Positions 4,920 to 11,342 of a stretch of 11,342 nt of DNA are shown here, in pieces. The notes under the pieces are model-generated. The model had not been told where the DNA came from. It saw only the letters and a program-made list of their open reading frames with translations, and did no database searches. The first letter of the stretch is position 1, and each line of letters begins with the position of its first letter. Where the stretch lies: assembly GCA_022711195.1 (NCBI GenBank), contig JAKLFN010000056.1, positions 1 to 11,342 on the forward strand. Reading direction: 5' to 3'. The DNA comes from Bacteroidota bacterium (GTDB lineage Bacteria; Bacteroidota; Bacteroidia; Bacteroidales; VadinHA17). A program made the position numbers and the translations under genes.

Positions 4920-5310
4920 TGGAGCTGGCGGGAGTCGAACCCGCGTCCAAACACGGAAGTCATACGCTTTCTACATGCTTAGTCCTGCTTGATTTTCGTG
5001 ACACATCAGCTGCAGAACAACCTAACATGTCCTTAGTCCCTGTTTGTTTCGCCGTCAGAGAGGGACCCTCATCAGACTAGCCCCGGATTGCGTGCGCCTC
5101 CGTATCGGGTTGGATCAGGGCATGACCGCCCGGGAAGCGTCCCGTCCTGACGCTTCGGTCAGGATAAAGCTTAGTGATCTGTGATCAGTTAAGCAGCGAG
5201 AGCGTAATTAGATTCGCCAGTTATTGTTTTGTAACACTGTTTAAGGAACGCGTCACCACATCCTGCATGCTTACATAACACCCCTCATGCTGTCAAAACC
5301 AGTCAGCCCC
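4920..5310 (-). ncRNA. ssrA: Transfer-messenger RNA (tmRNA)
   Basis: The 5' end at 5310 reads GGGGCTGACTGGTTTTGACA and the 3' part reads GACGCGGGTTCGACTCCCGC then CAGCTCC, giving the seven-pair acceptor stem (one G-U), the T arm and an A discriminator at 4920. The terminal CCA is not encoded (the DNA reads ACCT), so it must be added later. The RNA is about 391 nt. The tag frame at 5218-5189 encodes GESNYALAA and a TAA stop, close to the GETNYALAA and GENNYALAA tags known in Bacteroidota. tmRNA releases ribosomes stalled on broken messages and marks the products for proteolysis. A promoter lies just upstream and a hairpin terminator follows. A fragment of this gene is duplicated at 2769-2897. 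Confidence 0.97.
5189..5218 (-). other. tmRNA proteolysis-tag reading frame (GESNYALAA)
   Basis: GGC GAA TCT AAT TAC GCT CTC GCT GCT TAA on the minus strand encodes GESNYALAA followed by stop. The ALAA end is the standard recognition signal for ClpXP-type proteases. The exact resume codon is inferred by analogy with Bacteroidota tags. Confidence 0.9.
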
Positions 5311-5327
5311 GGGTGCGGCTCAGGGTT

Positions 5328-5351
5328 CTGCGCCTCTGCGCCTCTGCGCCT
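5328..5351. repeat. Three tandem copies of an 8-bp repeat in the tmRNA leader
   Basis: CTGCGCCT occurs three times exactly, end to end, between the -7 element of the ssrA promoter and the mature tmRNA 5' end. It would be transcribed as part of the precursor leader that is removed by processing. Confidence 0.8.
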
Positions 5352-5359
5352 TTAAAATG

Positions 5360-5390
5360 CAAAGATACGCAAAAATTGGGCCAAATCAAA
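5360..5390 (-). promoter_or_regulatory. ssrA promoter of Bacteroidota type
   Basis: On the minus strand a TTTG (5390-5387) is followed after 19 bases by TATCTTTG (5367-5360). This is an exact fit to the Bacteroidota primary-sigma consensus of a -33 TTTG and a -7 TAnnTTTG. Transcription would begin near 5353, about 40-45 bases ahead of the mature tmRNA 5' end, leaving a short leader for processing. Confidence 0.85.
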
Positions 5391-5392
5391 GT

Positions 5393-5426
5393 GGGGAGTG
5401 AGGGGTGAGGAGTGAGGGGTGAGGGG
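5393..5426 (+). repeat. G-rich tract with four GGGG runs beside the ssrA promoter
   Basis: Four GGGG runs (5393-5396, 5402-5405, 5416-5419, 5423-5426) are built from imperfect GAGGGGT/GAGGAGT units. The tract starts three bases behind the ssrA -33 box. It has the layout of a G-quadruplex-capable sequence, although one loop of ten bases is long. The remaining bases up to the hydrolase start show no gene. Confidence 0.6.
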
Positions 5427-5514
5427 ATTGCAACGAAGTGAAGATTCTGTGGTAGCGGAAAAGGGTATGATTGCTTAATTTTTGTTAGCTTTAGGTCAGC
5501 AAAATCCTAATAAT

Positions 5515-6573
5515 ATGCCGGGTATAAACTTCTTTAAAACGTTTCTGGCTCTGTTCCTGTCATTCTTCTTTATAAATAGCGCCACAGCACAGTATAAAAC
5601 ACCTTCATTCTGCGAGATAACTCCCGACTGGGATAAGGTTCAGATAAACAAGGGACAAATACCAGAAGGGGTAACAAAGATCTTTTTCATAACAAACAGG
5701 CCATATATTCCTGATGCTGATGACGGAATAGTGTTCCCCAACGATATCGCCGAATATCGTAAGGTGTCATATTTTATTGCCACCTGCGATGGCAGCCGTT
5801 GGCAGCTGACATTCGTCCCCGATTTTCAGTCAGGCATGAAAGAGATCAACGACGGACGCGATATTCTCCTCTTTATCGAAGGCCACGGCAAAAGCCTGCC
5901 CATGGCCCTTAACAGGGCTTTTCAGATACAGGACCGTTATGATGTCTCTCTTCTTGTCTTCGACTGGCCCTCAAAAAACAGCAACTTCAATAAATCGCTG
6001 GCAAGAGTACGCCGATGCGGCGATAATTTCTATAACCTTCTTCTTCAGATCAGGGACTACAGACCCTCCTTTATGAGTGAGAACCAGAACTTCAGCATAA
6101 TTTGTCACAGCCTGGGCAACTATTTCATGACCAACTTCATCGTCTGCGGCGATGGCCAGTATCTTAAAGAGAAAATCGTTGACAATGTAGTTCTGAATTC
6201 TGCAGCCATAAGAACAAAAGAACACGGGGTTGTAATATCACAGATCGAATTTGCAGAGAGGATCTATATCACCTCAAATAAAAATGATTTTGTGCTTAGA
6301 GGAGCCCATCTTCTTACCTCGGGAAAAATGCTCGGGAACCAGGTAATGAGACCTTTTGCCGGGAATGCCGAATATCTGAATTTTACCAGTGTGGCTGGTC
6401 GCGAACATTCGTACTACTTCGGATACCATGAATTTGAACATACCAATCCTGCATTCTTCCAATTCTACAACACAGCACTGCACGGCAATAAAGTGAACCT
6501 GGATGATGAATATTACTTTGCTCCCAGGCCGGAAGGTGATGGATATGATGTCAGGTTAAAAGACGAAAGATAA
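5515..6573 (+). CDS. Secreted alpha/beta hydrolase, DUF900-like
   Basis: The ATG at 5515 gives 352 residues. It opens with a signal peptide (MPGINFFKTFLALFLSFFFI then NSATAQ), with likely cleavage near ATAQ at residues 23-26, so the protein is exported to the periplasm or outer surface. The frame extends 11 codons further to a TTG, but the ATG places the signal peptide correctly. Alpha/beta-hydrolase features are a strand and oxyanion region LLFIEGHGKSLP (about 118-129), VSLLVFDWPSKN, and the nucleophile elbow ICHSLGN with Ser199. Asp258 in TSNKNDFVL and His298 in GREHSYY are plausible other triad members. The elbow has Cys in place of the first Gly of G-x-S-x-G. The pattern resembles DUF900-type hydrolases; the substrate is unknown. 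It reads away from ssrA. Its last codons and stop lie in a 14-bp tandem repeat. Confidence 0.75.
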   Translation: MPGINFFKTFLALFLSFFFINSATAQYKTPSFCEITPDWDKVQINKGQIPEGVTKIFFITNRPYIPDADDGIVFPNDIAEYRKVSYFIATCDGSRWQLTFVPDFQSGMKEINDGRDILLFIEGHGKSLPMALNRAFQIQDRYDVSLLVFDWPSKNSNFNKSLARVRRCGDNFYNLLLQIRDYRPSFMSENQNFSIICHSLGNYFMTNFIVCGDGQYLKEKIVDNVVLNSAAIRTKEHGVVISQIEFAERIYITSNKNDFVLRGAHLLTSGKMLGNQVMRPFAGNAEYLNFTSVAGREHSYYFGYHEFEHTNPAFFQFYNTALHGNKVNLDDEYYFAPRPEGDGYDVRLKDER

Positions 6574-6612
6574 AAGACGAAAGATAAAAGACGAAAGATA
6601 AAAGACGAAAGA
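6557..6612 (+). repeat. Four exact tandem copies of a 14-bp repeat
   Basis: The unit TAAAAGACGAAAGA is repeated four times without change. The first copy encodes the last residues of the hydrolase (KDER) and the second supplies its TAA stop; the rest is intergenic. The unit is not a multiple of three, so copy-number changes after the stop leave the protein untouched. Confidence 0.9.
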
Positions 6613-6746
6613 AATAGGTAGGGTATGGGTGAGTGGGAGAGTGGGAGATCGAAGCAAACACTGATAACCAGGAATCCAGGACCTGATCTCCGTCATATAT
6701 TATTGCACTTCTTATACCTACCTTTATATAATGTTTTAGAGCCGGG

Positions 6747-7967
6747 ATGATTATGACAGATACACTCAAAATAGGCATCCTGCGTGAGACAAAAAATCCT
6801 CCCGACAGGAGAGTGCCTCTTACCCCGCCACAAATAATTACGTTGCAGGAACTGTTCCCGTATGCAGAATTCTACGTACAGCCCGGCGCTATAAGGTGTT
6901 ACTCCGATGAAGAGTATGAATATCTCAATATACCTCTGAAAGAAGATCTTACAGGCTGTGATATCCTTCTGGGAGTCAAGGAAGTCGATAAAAGGACTTT
7001 TATTCCCGGAAAGACTTATATGTTCTTTTCACATGTAGGAAAGAAGCAGCCTCATAACCGTGAAATGTTCCGCGAGCTCTCCTCTAAAAAGATCACCCTT
7101 CTCGATTACGAGTACCTCACCACAGATAATGGAGAGAGAGTCGTGGCATTCGGACGATGGGCAGGAATAGTAGGCGCCTACAATGGCCTCAGGGCACGGG
7201 GTATAAAAACTAACAGGTTCAGGCTGAAACCGGCACACCAGTGTCACGACCTGAATGAGATGTGGGCCGGCCTTCGCCTTATAGAACTTCGCCCGGGACT
7301 CAAAGTTCTTGTCACCGGAGGCGGACGTGTGTCGAACGGAGCCATGGAAACATTGAATGTATGCAACCTGGTGCAGGTAAGTCCCGAAGATTTCCTTACC
7401 CGTGATTTCGACGTTCCGGTAATGTGTCAGATAGGTCCTGAGCATTATACAGCACACAAGGAGGGTAAAGAATTCAGCTTCGACCATTTTATCAGGCATC
7501 CTGAAGAATATGTATCAGCTTTCAAACCATTCACAAGAGTCACTGATATATTGGTTGCAGGCCACTACTGGGATCCCAGGTCACCGGTGCTCTTTACAAA
7601 GGAAGAAATGAAGGAGCCCGGATTTAAAATTTCGGTCATTGCCGATATAAGCTGCGACGTTAACGGTTCTATTCCTTCCACAATTAGGGCCACCACAATA
7701 GCAGATCCGTTCTATGGATATAATCCCTTTCTCGAAAAGGAGGAGCCTGCCTTTACCAGGACTGAGAATATATCTGTAATGTCGATCGATAACCTTCCCG
7801 GAGAGCTGCCGAGGGATGCCTCAGCCGATTTCGGGTTGCAGCTTATGAAAAGCGTTCTGCCTGACCTCCTTTCCGGTAACGATACTCCTGTTATACAGAG
7901 GGCGACAATACTTAAAGAAGGAAAGCTTACTCAGAGTTTTCTCTACCTGAAAGATTATCTTGAATAA
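6747..7967 (+). CDS. NAD(P)-dependent oxidoreductase, saccharopine dehydrogenase / alanine dehydrogenase-PNT family
   Basis: A protein of 406 residues with the two-domain layout of the alanine dehydrogenase/transhydrogenase superfamily. The N-terminal domain begins LKIGILRETKNPPDRRVPLT (7-26), the hallmark R-E-x-K-x-x-x-x-R-V start. Residues K78 (GVKEVD) and H96 (MFFSHVGKKQPHN) sit where the catalytic Lys and His lie in yeast saccharopine dehydrogenase Lys1. The nucleotide-binding loop is VLVTGGGRVSNGA (187-199), and a conserved block runs ADISCDVNGSIPSTIR (299-314). The most likely activity is oxidative cleavage or formation of saccharopine or a related opine-type amino acid; alanine dehydrogenase is less likely. 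The cellular role is uncertain. A second ATG two codons in (6753) is an alternative start. It is not tightly linked to its neighbours (173 bp from the hydrolase, 101 bp to the next gene). Confidence 0.78.
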   Translation: MIMTDTLKIGILRETKNPPDRRVPLTPPQIITLQELFPYAEFYVQPGAIRCYSDEEYEYLNIPLKEDLTGCDILLGVKEVDKRTFIPGKTYMFFSHVGKKQPHNREMFRELSSKKITLLDYEYLTTDNGERVVAFGRWAGIVGAYNGLRARGIKTNRFRLKPAHQCHDLNEMWAGLRLIELRPGLKVLVTGGGRVSNGAMETLNVCNLVQVSPEDFLTRDFDVPVMCQIGPEHYTAHKEGKEFSFDHFIRHPEEYVSAFKPFTRVTDILVAGHYWDPRSPVLFTKEEMKEPGFKISVIADISCDVNGSIPSTIRATTIADPFYGYNPFLEKEEPAFTRTENISVMSIDNLPGELPRDASADFGLQLMKSVLPDLLSGNDTPVIQRATILKEGKLTQSFLYLKDYLE

Positions 7968-7987
7968 CCTGCCGTCCGCCGCTATCA

Positions 7988-8013
7988 GCCACCGAAGCAT
8001 AAGCGAAGGTGGC
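7988..8013. repeat. Hairpin repeat related to the ssrA terminator
   Basis: GCCACC (7988-7993) and GGTGGC (8008-8013) form a six-pair stem around GAAGCATAAGCGAA. The minus-strand form of the ssrA terminator has the same core (CCGAAGC, spacer, GCGAAGG) inside a GC-richer stem. No T-run follows, so it is not a clear intrinsic terminator for the dehydrogenase gene. A nearby CTGACGC appears twice (8014-8027). Confidence 0.6.
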
Positions 8014-8068
8014 CTGACGCCTGACGCCTGTTTCATCATTTTTACTATTTTTGAACTTTATTTATCAG

Positions 8069-9211
8069 ATGAAGATACTGATCCTTGGAACTGCCCATCC
8101 CTTCAGGGGAGGACTGGCTGCCTACAATGAAAGGCTGGCACTGCAGTTTATTTCCGAAGGTGTGCCGGCCGAGATCTTTACATTCACACTCCAGTACCCG
8201 CGTATCTTCTTTCCGGGAAAAACACAATTCACTGATGCTGAAGCCCCTGCACGACTGAAGATCACCAGGTTGTTCAGCTCTGTAAATCCATTCACCTGGG
8301 TAAAAACAGGATTCAGGATCAGGAAAATGAAGCCGGATATTCTGATAATAAAATACTGGCATCCTTTCATGGCGCCCTGTTTCGGAACTATCATCCGGAT
8401 AGCTGCACGCGGTAAAAACAGAAAAACAAAGGTGATCTGCATTTTCGATAATGTGATCCCTCATGAAAAGAGTATCATCGACAGGATGTTGACAAGTTAT
8501 TTTACTGCCGGAATCGATGGAGCAATTGTTATGTCGCGAAGTGTTGCAGAAGACCTGAGCAAGTTCAGGGTGAATCTGCCTGTGAGGTTTAATCCTCATC
8601 CGCTGTATGATAATTACGGGTCGCTGCTCTCCAGGGAGGAATCACTGAGGAGGCTCTCACTCGATGAGGGTAACAGATACCTTCTTTTTTTCGGGTTCAT
8701 CCGTGCCTATAAAGGCCTCGACCTCCTTATCGATGCTTTTGCCGACCCACGGTTAAGGGGAAAAAATCTGAAACTGATCGTTGCCGGTGAGTTCTATGAA
8801 GATGCCGCTCCTTACCTGTTGCAGGTAAAGAAACATCACCTGGATGATGATATCATTTTTTATGACAGGTTTATTAAGGAAGAGGAGGTCTCTCTTTTCT
8901 TCTCGGCATGCGACCTTGTGGTTCAGCCATACAGAAGTGCAACACAGAGCGGTGTAACCCAGATAGCATACCATTTCGAAAAGCCGATGGTGGTAACTGA
9001 TGTAGGCGGACTGAGCGAAATAGTACCTCACGGCAGATGCGGTTATGTTGTCGCCCCTGAGCCTGAAACAATCGCCGGCTCAATAAATGATTTCTTCTCC
9101 TCTGGAAGGAAAACGTCATTGGTTGCCGGTGTAAGAGAAGAAAAAGCTAAATTTACCTGGGATAAGCTGACAGATTCAATTATGACTATTTATAAAGAAA
9201 TAAACCAATAA
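8069..9211 (+). CDS. GT4-type glycosyltransferase
   Basis: With the ATG at 8069 the protein has 380 residues and begins MKILILGTAHPFRGGLAAYN, the usual first strand and glycine loop of GT-B enzymes. A TTG six codons upstream extends the frame but is not needed. The C-terminal Rossmann domain starts near YLLFFGFIRAYKGLDLLIDA and continues with LKLIVAGEFYEDAAPYL. The donor-binding region reads VVQPYRSATQSGVTQIAYHF, then EKPMVVTDVGGLSEIV, the position of the GT4 E-x7-E motif, of which the second Glu is present and the first is replaced. The enzyme should transfer a sugar from a nucleotide donor at the cytoplasmic membrane face. Its place before the GDP-heptose genes suggests a surface-glycan pathway, possibly as the heptosyltransferase, but donor and acceptor cannot be read from the sequence. 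Confidence 0.88.
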   Translation: MKILILGTAHPFRGGLAAYNERLALQFISEGVPAEIFTFTLQYPRIFFPGKTQFTDAEAPARLKITRLFSSVNPFTWVKTGFRIRKMKPDILIIKYWHPFMAPCFGTIIRIAARGKNRKTKVICIFDNVIPHEKSIIDRMLTSYFTAGIDGAIVMSRSVAEDLSKFRVNLPVRFNPHPLYDNYGSLLSREESLRRLSLDEGNRYLLFFGFIRAYKGLDLLIDAFADPRLRGKNLKLIVAGEFYEDAAPYLLQVKKHHLDDDIIFYDRFIKEEEVSLFFSACDLVVQPYRSATQSGVTQIAYHFEKPMVVTDVGGLSEIVPHGRCGYVVAPEPETIAGSINDFFSSGRKTSLVAGVREEKAKFTWDKLTDSIMTIYKEINQ

Positions 9212-9286
9212 CAAATCCCCCCTTGAGGGGGGGTGGGGGGTGTAAATCTTGAAAAACATCCCCCTGTCCCCCTTCAAAGGGGGAAA
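9212..9286. repeat. Compound C/G-block palindrome between the glycosyltransferase gene and hddA
   Basis: Two hairpins follow each other: CCCCCC, TTGA, GGGGGG (9217-9233) and CCCCC, TTCAAA, GGGGG (9268-9283). Each is flanked by a further G or C block (TGGGGGGTGT and ACATCCCCCTGT), so the two halves are also inverted copies of one another. The whole could fold into one long stem or two separate hairpins. It resembles dispersed intergenic palindromes of Bacteroidota and might act as a transcription attenuator. No long T-run follows. Confidence 0.7.
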
Positions 9287-9306
9287 TAATACCAGAACCC
9301 ATCAAC

Positions 9307-10335
9307 ATGATATACAGAAGTAAAGCGCCATTACGTCTTGGCCTCGGAGGAGGCGGAAGCGATGTCTCTCCATACTCTGACCTGTTTGGAGGAGCTGTAC
9401 TGAATGCCACCATCGACAAATATGCACATTGCACGATCAGGGAAACAAACTCCGGGCATATTACTTTAAACGCATCTGATCTTAACATCAAAAAGAAATA
9501 TGTTTCAGCTCTAACCCTTCCCATCGACGGAACGCTCGACCTGCAAAAAGGTGTCTATAACAGGATCGTCAAAGATTATAATATAAGGAAACCTCTTTCT
9601 TTTGAGCTGACAACCTTTTGCGATGTCCCACCCGGCAGCGGACTTGGCTCCTCATCGACAATGGTGGTGGCAATACTTAAGGCTTTTGCAGAATGGCTCA
9701 ACCTTCCTCTGGGTGATTACGATATGGCCTGGCTGGCCTATACAATTGAACGAAGAGACCTGGGCTTCAGGGGAGGAAAACAGGATCAGTATGCAGCCAC
9801 TTTCGGAGGCTTCAACTTTATTGAATTTTATAAGGATGACCGCGTGATCGTCAATCCGCTCAGGATGAAGCGCTGGATAGTCGATGAGCTGGAAGTGTCG
9901 ATGGTGCTCTACTATACCGGCGCCTCACGAACATCAGACAAGATAATCAGGGAACAACAGGATAATACTGCAAAAGGGAAAAAGACACAAATAGATGCTA
10001 CGCACCGCATCAAGGAGAACTCTTATATGATGAAGAACTATCTTCTTAAGGGCGACATCATTCAGTTTGCGTCAGCCCTCGGCAGGGAGTGGGAAAATAA
10101 GAAGAAAATGGCAGCATCGATCTCAAATAGCAATATCGAAAAGATCTACTCTGCAGCTGTCAAAGCCGGCGCTTACGGAGGCAAAGTTTCTGGGGCAGGC
10201 GGCGGTGGCTTTATGTTCTTCGCAGTCGATCCGGTAAAAAGAATTAATGTTATTAATACACTTAATAAATTCAGCGGCACCGTTGTTGATTTTCATTTCA
10301 GTGAACATGGATGCCAGGGATGGAAGATGAGTTAG
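9307..10335 (+). CDS. hddA: D-glycero-alpha-D-manno-heptose-7-phosphate kinase
   Basis: A 342-residue GHMP kinase. Motif 1 is [17 protein letters not shown] (7-23), typical of HddA and the related sugar kinases. The ATP-binding loop is [15 protein letters not shown] (106-120), the block [13 protein letters not shown] (156-168) carries the likely catalytic D160, and the third motif is [15 protein letters not shown] (291-305). Length matches family members of about 340 residues. The enzyme phosphorylates C1 of D-glycero-D-manno-heptose 7-phosphate to the 1,7-bisphosphate. The product is dephosphorylated by GmhB (not seen here) and activated by HddC to GDP-heptose. The assignment is strengthened by gmhA and hddC directly downstream. 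A fucokinase-like GHMP enzyme would be the alternative from motifs alone. The start ATG has an A-rich leader without Shine-Dalgarno. Confidence 0.92.
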   Translation: MIYRSKAPLRLGLGGGGSDVSPYSDLFGGAVLNATIDKYAHCTIRETNSGHITLNASDLNIKKKYVSALTLPIDGTLDLQKGVYNRIVKDYNIRKPLSFELTTFCDVPPGSGLGSSSTMVVAILKAFAEWLNLPLGDYDMAWLAYTIERRDLGFRGGKQDQYAATFGGFNFIEFYKDDRVIVNPLRMKRWIVDELEVSMVLYYTGASRTSDKIIREQQDNTAKGKKTQIDATHRIKENSYMMKNYLLKGDIIQFASALGREWENKKKMAASISNSNIEKIYSAAVKAGAYGGKVSGAGGGGFMFFAVDPVKRINVINTLNKFSGTVVDFHFSEHGCQGWKMS

Positions 10336-10414
10336 AGGAGAAAGGAGTGAGGAGAGAGGAGATAGGAAAGAGGAGAGAGGAAAGAGGAAAGAGGAGAAAG
10401 GGGAAAGGAAAAAG
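10336..10414 (+). repeat. Purine-only tract between hddA and gmhA
   Basis: From the base after the hddA stop, 79 bases contain only two pyrimidines (T at 10348 and 10363). They are made of GAGGA, GAAAGG and GAGAGAG-type units. The strand asymmetry is extreme. It separates two genes of one pathway by about 100 bp. No gene or clear terminator is seen in it. Confidence 0.8.
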
Positions 10415-10436
10415 TTGAAAGTATAATCTTTTTAAG

Positions 10437-11018
10437 ATGAAGGAAAAAATCAGGGAACAGATTGTGGAGTCAGCTGAATTGAAGATGAAGCTTATTCAGG
10501 AACAGGGAGTTGTGGAACAAATAGAAAAGGCTTCGCGGGAGATAATAAACGCGTTCAGGTCAGGAAATAAGTTACTTGTTGCCGGCAATGGAGGAAGTGC
10601 TGCCGATGCACAGCACATAGCAGCCGAATTCGTAAATAAGTTTAATTTCGACCGTCCTGGACTGCCTGCAATAGCATTGACAACAGATTCTTCCATACTC
10701 ACATCTGTAGGGAACGATACCTCCTTTAACACCGTGTTCTCGAGGCAGATATCAGCTCTCGCTAAAGCCGGAGATATCTTCATCGCAATATCTACATCTG
10801 GCAAATCGTCTAACCTGCTGGAAGCTCTGAAGGAGGCACGGAAACAAAAAGTGTTCTCTGTGGGCATCACCGGAGGCTCGGGAGGACTGATGAAAGATCT
10901 CTGCGATATCTGCATTATTATTCCCGGGACAGATACCCCGAGGGTACAGGAAGCCCAGTTGCTCGTTGAACATATCATCTGTTCTATCGTCGAAGAAGAA
11001 CTTTTCAGAAAAAAATGA
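10437..11018 (+). CDS. gmhA: Phosphoheptose isomerase (sedoheptulose 7-phosphate isomerase)
   Basis: A 193-residue SIS-domain protein, the usual GmhA length (192 in E. coli). Key blocks are VAGNGGSAADAQHIAAEFVN (48-67), LTTDSSILTSVGNDTSFNTV (81-100), AISTSGKSSNLLEAL (117-131) and QEAQLLVEHIICSIVE (171-186). H60, E64 and H179 correspond to E. coli H61, E65 and H180, the metal and catalytic positions, so the active site is complete. The cytoplasmic enzyme converts sedoheptulose 7-phosphate to D-glycero-D-manno-heptose 7-phosphate, the first step to activated heptose. It follows hddA after a purine-rich spacer and overlaps hddC by 4 bp (ATGA), so gmhA and hddC are translationally coupled. The start ATG follows TTTTTAAG without a Shine-Dalgarno. 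Confidence 0.95.
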   Translation: MKEKIREQIVESAELKMKLIQEQGVVEQIEKASREIINAFRSGNKLLVAGNGGSAADAQHIAAEFVNKFNFDRPGLPAIALTTDSSILTSVGNDTSFNTVFSRQISALAKAGDIFIAISTSGKSSNLLEALKEARKQKVFSVGITGGSGGLMKDLCDICIIIPGTDTPRVQEAQLLVEHIICSIVEEELFRKK

Positions 11019-11342
11019 GAGAAGCAGTTATACTTGCCGGAGGACTGGGAACGCGCCTGAGGGAGGTCGTCGCTGATGTCCCCAAGCCAATGGCTCCGGT
11101 AAACGGTAAGCCCTTTCTTCACTATGTTCTCACCTGGCTTGAGAATTCAGGTATAAGCAGGGCGGTGATATCGGCAGGCTACAAATCCGAAGCCATCGCA
11201 GGTTATTTCGGAAATACATTTCGAAAACTGAACATTGTATATGCCATCGAGGAGAAGCCCCTCGGAACAGGAGGTGCCCTGAGATTCGCCCTGAGGCATA
11301 TTGATTCCGATGATTTACTGATACTTAACGGCGACACATATT
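11015..11342 (+). CDS. hddC: D-glycero-alpha-D-manno-heptose-1-phosphate guanylyltransferase, N-terminal part (runs off right edge)
   Basis: 109 residues of a sugar-phosphate nucleotidyltransferase are visible. It begins MREAVILAGGLGTRLREVVA, with the G-G-x-G-T-R nucleotide-binding loop, then DVPKPMAPVNGKPFLHYVLT with the signature P-K-P-M-x-P. LGTGGALRFALRH and LLILNGDTY, the latter with the metal-binding Asp, follow at the edge. The fold alone could also be a GlmU/RmlA-like enzyme or mannose-1-phosphate guanylyltransferase. Coupling to gmhA by an ATGA overlap and the nearby hddA point to HddC, which makes GDP-D-glycero-alpha-D-manno-heptose from heptose 1-phosphate and GTP. gmhB may lie beyond the edge. 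Confidence 0.9.
   Translation, partial: MREAVILAGGLGTRLREVVADVPKPMAPVNGKPFLHYVLTWLENSGISRAVISAGYKSEAIAGYFGNTFRKLNIVYAIEEKPLGTGGALRFALRHIDSDDLLILNGDTY

Noticed and set aside
4874..5080. Plus-strand open frame with peptide-like start (VELAGVEPASKHGSHTLST)
   Set aside because: It is the complement of tmRNA and its terminator; the apparent protein is a well-known artefact of reading the T-arm region.
2769..5310. Classical integrase att sites at ssrA
   Set aside because: Tyrosine-recombinase islands duplicate the 3' end of tmRNA; the duplicated piece here is internal (nt 202-330) and lacks the 3' end, and no integrase gene is visible.
7029..7499. Minus-strand open frame of 156 codons
   Set aside because: Opposite the well-supported dehydrogenase gene and without recognisable content.
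8045..8599. Minus-strand open frame of 184 codons
   Set aside because: Opposite the glycosyltransferase gene; composition is Cys/His/Ser-rich shadow with no recognisable domain.
10496..11122. Long minus-strand open frame (208 codons)
   Set aside because: Lies opposite gmhA and hddC, which have clear family motifs; a shadow of their codon pattern.
1..11342. CRISPR array or insertion sequence
   Set aside because: No regularly spaced repeats with unique spacers and no transposase reading frame were found; tandem repeats present have no spacers.

Overview
The window looks like a chromosomal segment from a member of the Bacteroidota, probably Bacteroidales-like. Three things point there. The tmRNA encodes a tag reading GESNYALAA. 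The tmRNA promoter fits the Bacteroidota consensus (TTTG, 19 bp, TAnnTTTG). Genes mostly start behind A/T-rich leaders with no clear Shine-Dalgarno sequence. No database search was possible, so this is an inference from sequence features.

Left part (1-2107), minus strand: a compact array reading RelE/HigB-like toxin, XRE antitoxin, SecB-like chaperone, then the start of hsdM, the methylase of a type I restriction-modification system, which runs off the left edge. The first three genes form a toxin-antitoxin-chaperone (TAC) module with overlapping or touching ends. The chaperone stops only 22 bp before hsdM. A perfect 20-bp palindrome sits just upstream of the toxin start and is the obvious operator. 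The unusual feature is an apparent single operon that joins a chaperone-controlled TA module to a type I RM system.

Middle part (2101-4910): a gene-poor stretch with frame-broken coding remnants, then a 129-bp copied fragment of the tmRNA gene, then a plus-strand tripartite hipB-hipS-hipT (split HipA kinase) TA module with two candidate operators. After it come a repeat related to one left of the ssrA fragment and a 5'-truncated GIY-YIG nuclease remnant directly behind the tmRNA terminator. The intact ssrA follows on the minus strand (4920-5310) with its promoter. The zone from hsdM to ssrA looks like a defence/addiction island next to ssrA, with duplication, decay and cassette insertion.

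Right part (5515-11342), plus strand, reads as ordinary chromosome: a secreted alpha/beta hydrolase, a saccharopine-dehydrogenase/alanine-dehydrogenase-family oxidoreductase, a GT4-type glycosyltransferase, and then hddA, gmhA and the start of hddC. The last three make GDP-D-glycero-alpha-D-manno-heptose, a donor for surface glycans (capsule, O-antigen or S-layer), and the glycosyltransferase upstream fits that setting. The phosphatase step (gmhB) is not in the window. Spacers here hold Bacteroidota-style intergenic repeats: a 14-bp tandem repeat, a purine-only tract, C/G-block palindromes and a hairpin repeat also used as the ssrA terminator.
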